From Borrelia turicatae 91E135 (lineage in GTDB: Bacteria; Spirochaetota; Spirochaetia; Borreliales; Borreliaceae), in assembly GCF_000012085.2 (NCBI RefSeq), contig NC_008710.1, positions 496,001 through 560,000 of the forward strand: a stretch of 64,000 nt of DNA, read 5' to 3'. Positions within the stretch are counted from its first letter, which is position 1, and each line of letters starts with the position of its first letter. The notes beneath the pieces are model-generated. The model made no database searches. It was not told the origin of the DNA and worked only from the letters and a program-made list of their open reading frames with translations. Of this stretch, positions 1 to 9,382 are shown piece after piece. Made by a program: the position numbers and the translations under genes.

Positions 1-783
1 ATGTTTACTTTTGGTTTAGGTATTGCCGGTGCTGCTTGGTCTACTCTTTTTTCAAAATTAATGACAGTTTTTTCTTATTTTTTTTTAACTTATAGACTAA
101 ATTGCGGACTTAAAGTGCGTTTAAGAGACATTGCTCCAGATATTATTATAATAAAAAATATTATTAATTTGGGATTTCCGGCAATTTTTGGACAGATGAT
201 GGCTTCCCTGTCGTTTTTAATTTTTAATTACATTGTAATTCAAATCAGCTCAAAGTTTTTAGCTGCTTATGGTATGGCTAATAATATTATTTCTTTTTTA
301 CTTCTTCCTGGAATGAGTATTGGTACTGGAATTATTGCGATTGTTGGACAAAATCTTGGTGCAAAGAATATTAGCAGGGTAGAAGATATTTTAAAAAAGG
401 GATTTTTTGTTACCTTGATAATAATGATCACAGTTGCATCATTTTTAATATCTTTTAAAGAGATTATAATAGAAACTTTTACAAATGATTTGGAAGTTGT
501 TGGTTATGCTAATAGTTATTTTTTATTGGCATCGATTGGAGCTGTTGGATTTGGATTGCAACAAGTTTTTTTTGGAGGATTGATAGGAGCAGGCTTTACA
601 AAGCTTGTTATGATTGTTATCTGTATTCGTCTTTGGATTATTCGTTTGCCAGCTGTGTTTATTTTGCAATATTTTGGATTTATGGAAGATTCGTTGGGAT
701 ATGCTTTTATAATTTCAAATTATGTGGCTTTGATTATCTTGTTGTGTTTGACTTTTACTAAATATTGGGCGAAGGCACAATAA
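1..783 (+). CDS. MATE-family efflux transporter, C-terminal half (5' end outside window)
   Basis: The frame is open from base 1 and stops at 781-783, so only about 260 codons of a family that is normally ~450 residues are visible; the Met at base 1 is probably internal. The product is a string of hydrophobic helices (about six) with the small-residue G-I-A-G-A-A-W-S-T stretch at residues 7-15 and a G-Q-N-L-G-A motif near residue 115, typical of the second half of MATE/NorM-type drug or metabolite:cation antiporters. It would act in the inner membrane. The substrate cannot be inferred. It is followed by ~130 bp with no recognisable signal and then a gene on the opposite strand. Confidence 0.8.
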   Translation: MFTFGLGIAGAAWSTLFSKLMTVFSYFFLTYRLNCGLKVRLRDIAPDIIIIKNIINLGFPAIFGQMMASLSFLIFNYIVIQISSKFLAAYGMANNIISFLLLPGMSIGTGIIAIVGQNLGAKNISRVEDILKKGFFVTLIIMITVASFLISFKEIIIETFTNDLEVVGYANSYFLLASIGAVGFGLQQVFFGGLIGAGFTKLVMIVICIRLWIIRLPAVFILQYFGFMEDSLGYAFIISNYVALIILLCLTFTKYWAKAQ

Positions 784-917
784 GATCGATGTTCAAATTC
801 GGATTGGTTCATTTTACGTTCGTTGTATGTTAATCTTATTAGGAATCAAGAGTAGATAAATTGGTTTTGGTAAGTAGAGAAATTATACAAAATTGACCAT
901 TAATAGATCTTGATAAA

Positions 918-1307
918 TTAATCTTGTTTTAAAAATATATAAAATATGTTTTTTTGTCTCTTATTGGTATTGATTTTTAATTTAAAGGTTTTTTCTTCTC
1001 CTGCTTTAAGGCCTTCTTTAATTATATGGCCGGTTTTATTTCCTTTCTTAAAAATTGCTAATGAATTTTGCTTTATAGCTATTTTTTTATTATTTTTAAG
1101 AGTAATGATTAATTCGTTTTTATTGTTAGTATGAAATTTTACGATTTCAATCTTTTCTGTATCTTTTTTTATGCTAATAATATGAGTAATCTCTCTGCTA
1201 ATTTCTTTTGATTTAACAGAATTGTTTTTTATACATGATGTAGTTATGGATACAATGAATATTGTAAAAATATTTAATAGTCTTTTTTCCAAATTGTGTT
1301 GTGACAT
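918..1307 (-). CDS. Small putative lipoprotein of unknown function
   Basis: 129 residues. The N-terminus has a short basic region, a hydrophobic stretch (residues 10-21) and I-T-T-S-C ending at Cys25, which fits the relaxed spirochaetal lipobox. The rest is Lys/Asn/Ile-rich, with predicted beta-type segments and no family I recognise. The ATG at 1305-1307 has no strong ribosome-binding site; an in-frame TTG a few codons in (Leu6) is a possible alternative. It lies alone, convergent with the MATE gene and divergent from tuf. Its composition matches other minus-strand genes here, so there is no sign of transfer. Confidence 0.6.
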   Translation of the reverse strand: MSQHNLEKRLLNIFTIFIVSITTSCIKNNSVKSKEISREITHIISIKKDTEKIEIVKFHTNNKNELIITLKNNKKIAIKQNSLAIFKKGNKTGHIIKEGLKAGEEKTFKLKINTNKRQKNIFYIFLKQD

Positions 1308-1475
1308 ATTGTTATTTTATTGTAACCTTTTTAATGATAAGCATGAAATGATTGGTAGATTTTAGTATTCATATCATTTTTTTTCTTAAAATTTAAATTA
1401 TCTTTATGATTGTCAATTGTTCATTTGTGCAATGTTGCTTATTTTTAATTTTTTTATATTAACATGTTAAATGTA

Positions 1476-1504
1476 TTGACTATATTCTAAATAATATGTA
1501 AACT
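1476..1504 (+). promoter_or_regulatory. Putative sigma70 promoter for the tuf/S10 operon
   Basis: TTGACT at 1476-1481 and TAAACT at 1499-1504 with a 17-bp spacer, preceded by a very AT-rich stretch. It is the best match in the intergenic region and lies ~200 bp upstream of tuf. The -10 is only 4/6, so the start site is a prediction. Confidence 0.5.
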
Positions 1505-1524
1505 AATGGAGTTATTAAGGATTC

Positions 1525-1561
1525 TTTTAGAAAAACACGGAAATCGGGTCAATTTCTAAAA
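1525..1561 (+). promoter_or_regulatory. Inverted repeat in the tuf leader
   Basis: TTTTAGAAA at 1525-1533 and TTTCTAAAA at 1553-1561 are exact reverse complements, with a 19-nt loop that is unusually G/C-containing for this region. It sits just downstream of the predicted promoter, inside the transcribed leader. There is no T-tract, so it is not a classical terminator. A role in leader control of the operon is inference. Confidence 0.45.
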
Positions 1562-1703
1562 AGTTATGTTTTTTGTAAATATAGTAGTTTTACTTAGTGT
1601 GTGATTATTGTATCTTTTTATAAAGAAACAAAATAAGATTCTTAACAATAAGAGTTTTGAAGAATAGATAAAGATTTAGATTACAAATTTTGGGAGGTGA
1701 TTC

Positions 1704-2888
1704 ATGGCTAAGGAAGTCTTTCAGAGAACAAAACCGCATATGAATGTGGGCACAATAGGGCATGTTGACCATGGTAAAACAACATTAACCGCTGCTATTA
1801 GTATTTATTGTTCAAAGGTAAATAAAGATGCTAAGGCGCTTAAATATGAAGATATTGATAATGCGCCCGAAGAGAAGGCAAGAGGAATAACAATAAATGC
1901 CAGACATATTGAGTATGAAACTGCAGGAATGCATTATGCTCACGTTGATTGTCCTGGCCACGCTGACTATATTAAAAATATGATTACAGGTGCAGCTCAG
2001 ATGGATGCTGCGGTATTGTTGGTTGCTGCTGATAGTGGAGCAGAACCTCAGACAAAAGAGCATTTACTTCTTGCTCAGCGAATGGGGATAAATAAAATAA
2101 TAGTATTTTTAAATAAACTAGATTTGGCAGATCCTGAGCTTGTTGAACTTGTTGAAGTTGAAGTTTTAGAGCTTGTTGAAAAATATGGATTTCCTGGTGA
2201 TACACCAATAGTAAAGGGTTCAGCTTTTGGAGCTATGTCAAATCCTGATGATCCTGAAGCTACAAAATGCATAAAGGAACTTCTTGAAACTATGGATAAT
2301 TATTTTGATCTTCCCCAAAGAGATATTGATAAACCATTTTTGCTTGCTGTTGAAGATGTTTTCTCTATCTCTGGACGTGGTACTGTTGCTACTGGTCGTA
2401 TTGAGAGAGGTGTTATTAAAGTTGGACAAGAAGTTGAAATCGTTGGAATTAGAGAAACTAGGAAGACAACCGTTACTGGTGTTGAAATGTTTCAAAAGAT
2501 TCTTGAGCAAGGTCAAGCAGGGGATAATGTTGGTCTTTTGTTAAGAGGTGTTGATAAAAAGGATATTGAGAGAGGTCAGGTTATTGCTGCTATTGGTACA
2601 ATTACTCCTCATAAGAAGTTTAAGGCTTCTATATATTGTCTAACTAAGGAAGAAGGCGGAAGACATAAACCATTCTTTTCAGGATATAGACCACAGTTTT
2701 TCTTTAGAACAACAGATGTTACAGGTATGGTTAGCTTAGAGGGCAAAGAAATGGTTATGCCAGGGGATAATGTTGATATTGTTGTTGAACTTATATCTTC
2801 AATAGCTATGGATAAGAATGTTGAATTTGCTGTTAGAGAAGGCGGTAGAACTGTTGCTTCAGGAAGAATTCTTGAAATATTGGAATAG
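1704..2888 (+). CDS. tuf: Elongation factor Tu
   Basis: 394 residues, the usual EF-Tu length. It delivers aminoacyl-tRNA to the ribosomal A site as a GTPase in the cytoplasm. G1 GHVDHGKT is at residues 19-26, followed by the DCPGH switch II motif (around 81-85) and NKLD (around 136-139). The beta-barrel domains 2 and 3 follow and are full length. The start is fixed by GGGAGGTGATTC directly before ATG. It is the first gene of the long ribosomal operon, with 46 bp before rpsJ, and this gap holds a small hairpin (2896-2919). Confidence 0.98.
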   Translation: MAKEVFQRTKPHMNVGTIGHVDHGKTTLTAAISIYCSKVNKDAKALKYEDIDNAPEEKARGITINARHIEYETAGMHYAHVDCPGHADYIKNMITGAAQMDAAVLLVAADSGAEPQTKEHLLLAQRMGINKIIVFLNKLDLADPELVELVEVEVLELVEKYGFPGDTPIVKGSAFGAMSNPDDPEATKCIKELLETMDNYFDLPQRDIDKPFLLAVEDVFSISGRGTVATGRIERGVIKVGQEVEIVGIRETRKTTVTGVEMFQKILEQGQAGDNVGLLLRGVDKKDIERGQVIAAIGTITPHKKFKASIYCLTKEEGGRHKPFFSGYRPQFFFRTTDVTGMVSLEGKEMVMPGDNVDIVVELISSIAMDKNVEFAVREGGRTVASGRILEILE

Positions 2889-2895
2889 TGTAGGG

Positions 2896-2919
2896 TTTAG
2901 AGGTTTGTATATCTCTAAA
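2896..2919 (+). promoter_or_regulatory. Intercistronic hairpin between tuf and rpsJ
   Basis: TTTAGAG (2896-2902) and CTCTAAA (2913-2919) form a 7-bp stem with a 10-nt loop right after the tuf stop codon. It is followed by only a short T-run (GTTTAGG), so it is weak as a terminator. It might act as a processing site or partial attenuator letting tuf be made in excess of the ribosomal proteins; that is inference. Confidence 0.35.
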
Positions 2920-2934
2920 GTTTAGGAGAATAAA

Positions 2935-3246
2935 TTGATTACTAAAGATAAGATACGGGTAAGACTTTTTAGTTTTGATGTTAAGATATTAGATCAGAGT
3001 GCTGAGTCTATTGTTAGGGCTGTTCAAAAATCTAAGGCACAAATTAAAGGTCCTATTCCTTTGCCGACAAAGATAAAAAAATATACTGTTTTGCGTTCTC
3101 CTCATGTTAATAAAAAATCAAGAGAACAGTTTGAAATGAGAACTCATAAGAGGCTTATTGATATTTTAGAGCCTACTTCTGCTTTGATGGACTCTTTAAT
3201 GAAATTAGAGCTTCCTGCAGGAGTGGAGGTTGATATTAAGCAGTAA
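2935..3246 (+). CDS. rpsJ: 30S ribosomal protein S10
   Basis: 103 residues, normal for S10, with the conserved [15 protein letters not shown] opening and the GPIPLPTK loop (around residues 40-47) that inserts into the 30S head. S10 (NusE) also takes part in transcription antitermination. The start is TTG at 2935, chosen because TAGGAG lies just upstream and translation from it gives the family N-terminus. It heads the S10 segment of the operon. Confidence 0.96.
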
Positions 3247-3281
3247 ATAGATTTTTTAAGTTATGAATTTGAGGTGTTTTA

Positions 3282-3911
3282 ATGTTGGGATTGATTGGAA
3301 AAAAAGTTGGCATGACGCAGGTCTTTCAAGGCAATGGAGTTGTGGTGCCTGTTACGGTGATAGAATTTGAGCCCAATTATGTTATAGGAAAAAAAACGGT
3401 AGAAAGAGATGGATATGATGCTCTGATAATGGGTTCTGTCGATCTTAGGAGTTCTAAAATTTCAAAGCCTATAAGAGGTCAGTATAAAAACTTAGAGAAT
3501 GTTGAACCTAAGAGATATGTGATAGAATTTAAGGGTCTTAAAGGTTATGATGCTGGCGATGAGATCGGACTTGATGCTTTTAGGGAGATTAAGTATGTGG
3601 ATATTACTGGTACTACTAAGGGTAAAGGTTTTCAAGGGGCTATGAAGAGGCATAATTTTAGTGGTGGTCCATCTTCTCATGGTTCTAAGTTTCATAGACA
3701 TCTTGGTGGTACAGGTCAAGCTACTACACCTGCTAGAACCTTTAAGGGAACTAAAATGGCTGGCAGAATGGGTGGAGAGCAACAAACTATTCAAAATCTT
3801 GAAGTTGTTTTTATTGATGAAGAGAAAAGAGCCATTTTGGTAAAAGGAGCTGTGCCAGGGGTTAAGGGTTCTTTTGTTATTGTTAAAAAGGCGAAAAAAG
3901 TGGGTGTTTAG
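3282..3911 (+). CDS. rplC: 50S ribosomal protein L3
   Basis: 209 residues, a normal length. The GLIGKKVGMTQVF N-terminus and the long loop GGPSSHGSKFHRHLGGTGQ (around residues 127-145), which reaches toward the peptidyl transferase centre and carries the usual methylated Gln, are both present. L3 initiates 50S assembly. It is separated from rplD by one base, so the two are translationally coupled. Confidence 0.97.
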   Translation: MLGLIGKKVGMTQVFQGNGVVVPVTVIEFEPNYVIGKKTVERDGYDALIMGSVDLRSSKISKPIRGQYKNLENVEPKRYVIEFKGLKGYDAGDEIGLDAFREIKYVDITGTTKGKGFQGAMKRHNFSGGPSSHGSKFHRHLGGTGQATTPARTFKGTKMAGRMGGEQQTIQNLEVVFIDEEKRAILVKGAVPGVKGSFVIVKKAKKVGV

Positions 3912-3912
3912 T

Positions 3913-4542
3913 ATGGAAAGAAAAGTTTTTTCTAAGGATGGACAAGAACTCCGAACTATAAATTTAGAGGAAGGAGTTTTTAATATAGATATTAGTTATG
4001 GTTCTATATATAATGCTATTAATAATGAACTAGCCAATCTTAGGGTTGGAACAGCTTCAACTAAAACTAGGTCTGAGGTTAGGGGTAGTTCAAAGAAGCC
4101 TTGGAAACAAAAGGGTACAGGACGTGCTAGGGTCGGTACTAAGAGAAATCCTGTTTGGGTTGGTGGAGGTGTAGCTTTAGGGCCAAAACCAAGGGATTAT
4201 AGTTATAAGCTTCCAAAAAAAGTTAAACGACTTGCTTTTAGATCTGTTCTTAGTCTGTGTGTATCTGTAGAAGATAGATTAAAAATTGTTGAAAATTTTA
4301 CTATTGAATCAGGAAAGACAAAAGATCTTGCTTTAATAATGAAAAATTTTATAAAGATTAATGGTAAAACAGTAATTTTATTGGGTAATGATGATCAAAT
4401 GGTTAAAAGAGCAGGAAAAAATATAAGAGATTTAAAGATTTTATCTTTTAATAGACTTAGAGTTGTTGATTTATTTTATGCTAAAAATTTAATAGCACTT
4501 GAGTCTGCTATTAATGGACTTAATGAGCTTTATGTTAAATAA
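3913..4542 (+). CDS. rplD: 50S ribosomal protein L4
   Basis: 209 residues from ATG 3913. The open frame continues upstream to 3874, but that extra stretch overlaps rplC and the family start fits MERKVFSKDG. The extended loop (SEVRGSSKKPWKQKGTGRAR, around residues 55-74) lines the peptide exit tunnel. In enterobacteria L4 represses its own operon through the S10 leader; whether it does so here is unknown, though the tuf leader is long. Confidence 0.96.
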   Translation: MERKVFSKDGQELRTINLEEGVFNIDISYGSIYNAINNELANLRVGTASTKTRSEVRGSSKKPWKQKGTGRARVGTKRNPVWVGGGVALGPKPRDYSYKLPKKVKRLAFRSVLSLCVSVEDRLKIVENFTIESGKTKDLALIMKNFIKINGKTVILLGNDDQMVKRAGKNIRDLKILSFNRLRVVDLFYAKNLIALESAINGLNELYVK

Positions 4543-4563
4543 AAGGGATAGTAAGGATGAATT

Positions 4564-4860
4564 ATGAAAGCTTATGATATAATAATTTCGCCTATGCTTA
4601 CTGAGAAAACTAATATTCAAAGAGAGAATATGAATGTTTATGCTTTTAAGGTTAGGAAGCAAGCAAATAAAAAAGAGATTGGCGCTGCGATTAAAGAGCT
4701 TTTTAATGTTACTCCAATATCATGTAATTTGCTTAATGTTAAGAGCAAGGTTAAAATGGTTGTGTCAAGGAAAGGTTATCCTATTGGTAAGGGAAAAACT
4801 TCTTCATGGAAAAAGGCGTATGTTTATCTTAAAAAAGAAGATAAGATAGATATTTTTTAG
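4564..4860 (+). CDS. rplW: 50S ribosomal protein L23
   Basis: 98 residues, typical of L23, with the [16 protein letters not shown] opening and the VNVKSK/KGYPIGK segment. L23 sits at the exit of the peptide tunnel and docks trigger factor and SRP. The stop codon lies 17 bp before the rplB start. Confidence 0.96.
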   Translation: MKAYDIIISPMLTEKTNIQRENMNVYAFKVRKQANKKEIGAAIKELFNVTPISCNLLNVKSKVKMVVSRKGYPIGKGKTSSWKKAYVYLKKEDKIDIF

Positions 4861-4877
4861 TGGTTTTGGAGAAAAAT

Positions 4878-5711
4878 ATGGGTATTAAGACTTATAAGCC
4901 AAAAACTTCATCTTTACGTTATAAGACAACTTTATCTTTTGATGAGTTAAGTAAGGGTAATAGTCCTTTGAAGTCTTTAACTAGAGGGAAGGTATCTAGG
5001 GCTGGAAGAGATTCTTCTGGAAGAATTAGTGTTAGAAGAAGAGGTGGAGGACATAAAAGACGGTATAGAGAGATTGACTTTGGCAGAAGGGATAAGTTTG
5101 GTATACCTGCTCGAGTTGTGTCTATTGAGTATGATCCAAATAGAAGTTCTAATATAGCTTTGCTTGTTTACAGAGATGGGGATAAAAGATATATTATTGC
5201 TCCTAAAGGAATTAAAGTCGGTGATATTTTGGAGAGTGGTCCAAATGCTCCAATAAGGATTGGCAATGCTTTGCCACTTGAGGACATTCCTGTTGGTAAA
5301 GCAGTGCATAACATTGAGCTTAATGTTGGAAAAGGTGGACAGCTTGTAAGAGGTGCTGGAGGCTATGCGATGGTGCTTGCTTCTAAGGGAGATTATGTAA
5401 CAGTTAAGCTTCCATCAGGTGAGATGCGAATGATCTTTAAAAAATGCATAGCGACTCTTGGAGAAGTTGGCAATGAAGATTATATAAATGTTTCTATTGG
5501 TAAAGCTGGTAAGAGTAGATGGCTTGGTAAAAGGCCTAAGGTAAGAGGTGTTGCGATGAATCCTATCGACCATCCACATGGAGGTGGTGAGGGTAAGACT
5601 TCTGGTGGTCGTCATCCTGTATCTCCTTGGGGACAGCCAACTAAGGGATATAAGACTCGTAAGAAAAATAAGTACTCAGATAAATTTATCATTAAAAGAA
5701 GAAATAATTAG
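4878..5711 (+). CDS. rplB: 50S ribosomal protein L2
   Basis: 277 residues from ATG 4878. An in-frame GTG at 4860 would add six residues, but the ATG has TTTTGGAGA upstream and gives the family start MGIKTYKP. L2 is needed for subunit association and peptidyl transferase activity. The conserved [14 protein letters not shown] segment near residues 223-236 carries the key His. Confidence 0.97.
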   Translation: MGIKTYKPKTSSLRYKTTLSFDELSKGNSPLKSLTRGKVSRAGRDSSGRISVRRRGGGHKRRYREIDFGRRDKFGIPARVVSIEYDPNRSSNIALLVYRDGDKRYIIAPKGIKVGDILESGPNAPIRIGNALPLEDIPVGKAVHNIELNVGKGGQLVRGAGGYAMVLASKGDYVTVKLPSGEMRMIFKKCIATLGEVGNEDYINVSIGKAGKSRWLGKRPKVRGVAMNPIDHPHGGGEGKTSGGRHPVSPWGQPTKGYKTRKKNKYSDKFIIKRRNN

Positions 5712-5720
5712 GAGTGTGTA

Positions 5721-5999
5721 GTGGCAAGATCTATTAAAAAAGGACCTTTTATAGAAAAGAGTCTTTATCAAAAAGTTTTAGCCTCTTCTGGCAGAGAGAA
5801 AAGGGTGGTAATTAAAACCTATTCTAGAGCCTCAACAATAATTCCTGAGATGGTAAGTCTTACTATATCTGTTTACAATGGGAAGTCTTTTATTCCTGTG
5901 TATATTACTGAAGATCTTGTTGGGCATAAGCTTGGGGAATTTTCACCTACAAGAATTTTTAGGGGACATGCTAAATCAGATAAGAAGGGAAGGAAGTAG
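5721..5999 (+). CDS. rpsS: 30S ribosomal protein S19
   Basis: 92 residues with the classic [15 protein letters not shown] start and the [11 protein letters not shown] motif near residue 70. It is a 30S head protein contacting S13. It starts with GTG at 5721 after a TTAGGAG site. Gaps of 9 and 5 bp separate it from rplB and rplV. Confidence 0.97.
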   Translation: MARSIKKGPFIEKSLYQKVLASSGREKRVVIKTYSRASTIIPEMVSLTISVYNGKSFIPVYITEDLVGHKLGEFSPTRIFRGHAKSDKKGRK

Positions 6000-6004
6000 A
6001 GTTT

Positions 6005-6367
6005 ATGTTTGTAAATAGAAGATATACTGCAAGAGGCAAAAATTTGCCATCTTCTCCAAAAAAAGTAAGGCCTATAGCCGATAATATACGAGGTAAGCCT
6101 TACAGTGAAGCTGTTGCGATACTTTGTTCTATGCCCAATAAATGTGCTAAACTTTTAGGTAAGGTGGTCAAATCAGCCGCATCGAATGCTATGTATCATA
6201 ACAGAAATCTTTCTGAAGATATGATTTTTATAAAAACAGTCATGGTAGACGATGGGCGAAGGCGTAGGAGCGTTTGGCCTAGAGCTAGAGGTAGAGCAGA
6301 TAGGCTTGTTAACAGAAGTTGTCATATTTTTGTTGAAGTTTATGAAAAGATGTATGGTGGAGAATAA
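6005..6367 (+). CDS. rplV: 50S ribosomal protein L22
   Basis: 120 residues, full length. The beta-hairpin carrying DDGRRRRSVWPRARGRAD (around residues 80-97) is the tunnel constriction loop where macrolide-resistance changes arise in other bacteria; no deletion is apparent here. It is spaced 5 bp after rpsS and 3 bp before rpsC. Confidence 0.96.
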   Translation: MFVNRRYTARGKNLPSSPKKVRPIADNIRGKPYSEAVAILCSMPNKCAKLLGKVVKSAASNAMYHNRNLSEDMIFIKTVMVDDGRRRRSVWPRARGRADRLVNRSCHIFVEVYEKMYGGE

Positions 6368-6370
6368 GAT

Positions 6371-7201
6371 ATGGGTCAAAAAGTACATCCTTACAGTTTA
6401 AGAATTAAGATCAATAGGGATTGGAAATCAAAGTGGTATTTTGATAAAAAGTTATATTCTGAGATTCTTCACGAAGATTTCTTAATAAGACGGGAAACTA
6501 TGAAGTTTCTTAAAGGAATTAGGTTTGATATTTCTGATATAGAGATTATTAGAAATAATCTTCAAAGAGTAACAGTAATAATTTCCACTCCAAGACCTGG
6601 TTCTGTTATTGGTGTTAAGGGCGCCAATCTTGAAAAAATTGGACAATTATTAACTAGAAAAATATCTAAAAAAATTAATATTAAAATAAAAGAGATTAAG
6701 AAGCCAGAATTTGATGCGCAAATTGTTGCTAATGGAATAGCAAAGCAACTAGAAAATAGAGCTTCTTATAGAAAACTTTTAAAGTCTTCACTTTTATCTT
6801 CTATTTCCAAAGGTGTTCAAGGGGTAAAAATTAAAGTTTCAGGCAGGCTTGGTGGGGCTGAGATTGCCAGAAGTTTTGAAGTTAAAGAAGGACGTATTCC
6901 TTTACATACTCTTAGAGCTAATATAGATTATGGTTTTGCCGAAGCTCAGACAACTTATGGTGTTATTGGTGTTAAAGTTTGGTTGTTTAAGGGAGAAGTT
7001 TTAGGAAAACAGACTAATTCAGATGCTGGTCAGGTAATTAACAAAAAAACTTCGAGAGAAAAGAGTGAGTATTTTGACAAAAATAGAGTAGATGATAAGA
7101 GTAAAAAAGTTGTCAATGACGATAAATTTTCTAGAAAAAAATTAGAATTTGGATCTAAATCCAATAGTAGTTTTAAAAAGAAAAATGGTTCTGATGTCTA
7201 G
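6371..7201 (+). CDS. rpsC: 30S ribosomal protein S3 with extended charged tail
   Basis: 276 residues, longer than the ~210-235 usual for S3. The body is normal: MGQKVHPYSLR start, KH domain with the GSVIGVKGANLEKI segment (around residues 77-90) and the GRLGGAEIAR C-terminal domain. After about residue 215 there is a ~60-residue Lys/Asp/Ser/Asn-rich tail, probably disordered, not shared with typical S3. S3 forms the mRNA entry helicase site of the 30S subunit. Confidence 0.96.
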   Translation: MGQKVHPYSLRIKINRDWKSKWYFDKKLYSEILHEDFLIRRETMKFLKGIRFDISDIEIIRNNLQRVTVIISTPRPGSVIGVKGANLEKIGQLLTRKISKKINIKIKEIKKPEFDAQIVANGIAKQLENRASYRKLLKSSLLSSISKGVQGVKIKVSGRLGGAEIARSFEVKEGRIPLHTLRANIDYGFAEAQTTYGVIGVKVWLFKGEVLGKQTNSDAGQVINKKTSREKSEYFDKNRVDDKSKKVVNDDKFSRKKLEFGSKSNSSFKKKNGSDV

Positions 7202-7220
7202 AATCTTTAAGGAGCGTTAA

Positions 7221-7637
7221 ATGTTAAGTCCTAGAAAGGTTAAATATAGGAAGAAGCAAAGAGGAAGACTTTCTGGAGAGGCTCAGAAGGGTAACGAGAT
7301 ATCTTTTGGAGAATATGGACTTGTTTCTCTTGAGACATATTTTATTACTGCACGGCAGATTGAAGCAGCTCGTGTTGCTATGACACGTAGAGTTAAGAGG
7401 GGGGGTAAGGTTTGGATCAGAATATTTCCAGATGTGCCTTATACTAAAAAGCCAGCTGAAACGAGAATGGGTAAAGGTAAGGGAGGTGTTGATCATTGGA
7501 ATGCTCCTGTTAAGCTTGGAACCGTTATGTTTGAGATGGCTGGAGTGCCTAGAGAACTTGCTGAGGCAGCTATGATGCTTGCCAGTTCTAAGCTCCCGGT
7601 TAAAACTACATTTGTGGTAAGGCGAGATTTGAGGTGA
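7221..7637 (+). CDS. rplP: 50S ribosomal protein L16
   Basis: 138 residues, the standard length. [16 protein letters not shown] and the [16 protein letters not shown] region (around residues 81-97) identify it. It binds near the A-site tRNA elbow and helps build the peptidyl transferase centre. AAGGAGCG lies before the ATG. Confidence 0.97.
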   Translation: MLSPRKVKYRKKQRGRLSGEAQKGNEISFGEYGLVSLETYFITARQIEAARVAMTRRVKRGGKVWIRIFPDVPYTKKPAETRMGKGKGGVDHWNAPVKLGTVMFEMAGVPRELAEAAMMLASSKLPVKTTFVVRRDLR

Positions 7638-7640
7638 GTT

Positions 7641-7841
7641 ATGTTGAAAAAATTTAGGGATCTTACTCTTGAAGATATAAAAGCTAAGAGATTGTCTTTA
7701 AAAAAAGAATATATGGACTTAAGATTTAAGGCTGTGGTTGGTCATGTTGAGAATCCTTTAAAAAAAAGAGAGCTGAGGCGAGATATTGCAAGGCTTAATA
7801 CAATAGTTCATGAATATGAAATAGGTATTAGGAAGGTTTAA
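7641..7841 (+). CDS. rpmC: 50S ribosomal protein L29
   Basis: 66 residues, two-helix protein near the tunnel exit. It has the typical opening [14 protein letters not shown], an [11 protein letters not shown] helix and a C-terminal [11 protein letters not shown] helix. It follows rplP by 3 bp; GAGGTGAG at the end of rplP serves as the ribosome-binding site. Confidence 0.95.
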
Positions 7842-7846
7842 GTTTT

Positions 7847-8101
7847 ATGGCAAGGGAAAATAAGAAAGAGCTAATTGGAAAGGTTGTTAGTGATAAGATG
7901 AGTAAAACAATAGTTGTTGAAATTGTTCAAAGGAAAATGCATCCTATCTATCATAAGTACTTAAAAGTTAGCAGAAGAGTAAAGGCTCATGATGAGAGAG
8001 AAGAATCAAAACTTGGAGATAAGGTAAAGATTATTGAATCCAGGCCTATTAGTAAAGAAAAAAGATGGATGCTTGTTGAAGTCTTGGAGAAGTCAAAATA
8101 A
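7847..8101 (+). CDS. rpsQ: 30S ribosomal protein S17
   Basis: 84 residues, OB-fold primary 16S rRNA-binding protein. It is recognised by [16 protein letters not shown] at residues 12-27 and by the [17 protein letters not shown] end. It starts 5 bp after rpmC. A 30-bp gap to rplN follows with no obvious signal. Confidence 0.96.
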
Positions 8102-8131
8102 TTTCAGTTATTTTTGTAGAGGAGATTAATT

Positions 8132-8500
8132 ATGGTACAGATGCAGACATATTTAACGGTTGCTGACAATACGGGTGGTAAGATAGCAGAGTGCATAAAA
8201 GTTCTTGGTGGAAGTAAAAAACGATCTGCTAGGGTTGGAGACATAATAGTTATTGCTGTGAAGCAAGCAATTCCCAATTCACCTATTAAGAAAGGCGAGG
8301 TACATAAAGCCGTAGTTGTTAGGACCTCAAAAGAGATAAGACGGAAGAACGGGACTTATGTTAGATTTGATGATAATGCATGTGTTATACTTGATGCTAA
8401 CTTGAATCCAAGAGGTAAGAGAGTTTTTGGACCTGTTGCAAGAGAGCTAAGGGATGCTAATTTTATGAAAGTTGTCTCATTGGCTTCAGAGGTGATATAA
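8132..8500 (+). CDS. rplN: 50S ribosomal protein L14
   Basis: 122 residues, normal length. [17 protein letters not shown] and the [23 protein letters not shown] region are diagnostic. It forms an intersubunit bridge and is the docking site for silencing factor RsfS in other bacteria. AGAGGAG precedes the ATG. It begins the spc segment of the merged operon. Confidence 0.97.
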   Translation: MVQMQTYLTVADNTGGKIAECIKVLGGSKKRSARVGDIIVIAVKQAIPNSPIKKGEVHKAVVVRTSKEIRRKNGTYVRFDDNACVILDANLNPRGKRVFGPVARELRDANFMKVVSLASEVI

Positions 8501-8510
8501 GGGGCTATTT

Positions 8511-8816
8511 ATGAAGACGAAGTTGAAAGTAGGCGATAATGTAAAAATTCTTTGTGGTAAGGATAGAGGTAAAACGGGTGAGGTTGTTAGCATTGATAGG
8601 AAAAATCTTAAGGTTATTGTTAAGTCTTGTAATATGGTTAAGAAGGTTGTCAAGGCAAGAACCCCTCAAGAGAAGAGCAAGATAATTGATAAGGAAGCAC
8701 CTATAGATATTTCAAATGTAATGTTATTTTCAAGTGGTATAGCTTCAAGAATAGGGTTTAAATTTGAAAATAATGAAAAAAAGAGATACCTTAAAAAGAA
8801 TGGGGAGAATGTTTAG
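8511..8816 (+). CDS. rplX: 50S ribosomal protein L24
   Basis: 101 residues. The KOW motif [19 protein letters not shown] spans residues 8-26. It is one of the two initiators of 50S assembly. It is spaced 10 bp from rplN and 3 bp from rplE. Confidence 0.96.
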   Translation: MKTKLKVGDNVKILCGKDRGKTGEVVSIDRKNLKVIVKSCNMVKKVVKARTPQEKSKIIDKEAPIDISNVMLFSSGIASRIGFKFENNEKKRYLKKNGENV

Positions 8817-8819
8817 CTT

Positions 8820-9368
8820 ATGAGTTATGTTCCTGCGTTAAAGAAGCATTATAAAGATAATATTATAAAAGAGCTTGTTAGTGAGTTCCAATATAAATCT
8901 ATTATGCAAGCTCCAAAAATAGAAAAAATTATTGTTTCTATGGGAGTTGGTGATGCTGTTAAAAATAAAAAGCTTTTAGATTCAGCTGTTTATGAGCTTA
9001 GTCAAATCACTGGTCAACGGGCTGTTAAGACAAAGGCCAAAAAAGCCATTGCTGGGTTTAAGATTAGACAAGGTCAAGAGATAGGCGCTAAGGTTACTCT
9101 TCGCGGTAATATTATGTATGAGTTTTTATATAAACTTATTAATTTGGCGTTACCTCGTGTTAAAGATTTTAGAGGTGTAAATGGCAATGCATTTGATGGC
9201 AATGGTAATTACTCTTTTGGAATAGCAGAGCAAATAATATTTTCTGAGATAGATTATGATAAAATAGAGAGGATATCTGGCTTGAATGTTACAATAGTAA
9301 CTACGGCTTTAAACGACAGAGAGGGTAAAGCTTTGCTTTCGAAGTTTGGTATGCCATTTAGTAATTAA
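8820..9368 (+). CDS. rplE: 50S ribosomal protein L5
   Basis: 182 residues, typical of L5, the 5S rRNA-binding protein of the central protuberance. Visible hallmarks are [17 protein letters not shown] near residue 31, [21 protein letters not shown], and the [20 protein letters not shown] block in the second half. Confidence 0.97.
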   Translation: MSYVPALKKHYKDNIIKELVSEFQYKSIMQAPKIEKIIVSMGVGDAVKNKKLLDSAVYELSQITGQRAVKTKAKKAIAGFKIRQGQEIGAKVTLRGNIMYEFLYKLINLALPRVKDFRGVNGNAFDGNGNYSFGIAEQIIFSEIDYDKIERISGLNVTIVTTALNDREGKALLSKFGMPFSN

Positions 9369-9382
9369 AGGAGTTTTTATTT

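Larger units (their letters stand above)
1308..1703 (+). other. Intergenic leader region upstream of tuf
   Basis: About 400 bp of AT-rich DNA between the divergent lipoprotein gene and tuf. It holds a sigma70-like promoter (1476-1504), a 9-bp inverted repeat (1525-1561) and the tuf ribosome-binding site GGGAGGTGA (from 1691). I see no open reading frame worth calling. The predicted untranslated leader from promoter to tuf is roughly 190 nt, long enough for leader-based control of the operon. Confidence 0.6.

Noticed and set aside
946-1134. 62-codon plus-strand frame
   Set aside because: It lies antisense to the small lipoprotein gene; its Leu/Phe-rich product is what antisense of Lys/Asn-rich coding gives.
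7201-7221. Possible frameshift at the extended end of rpsC
   Set aside because: The extra tail is in frame, has normal codon use and ends directly before the rplP ribosome-binding site; it is an extension, not an error.
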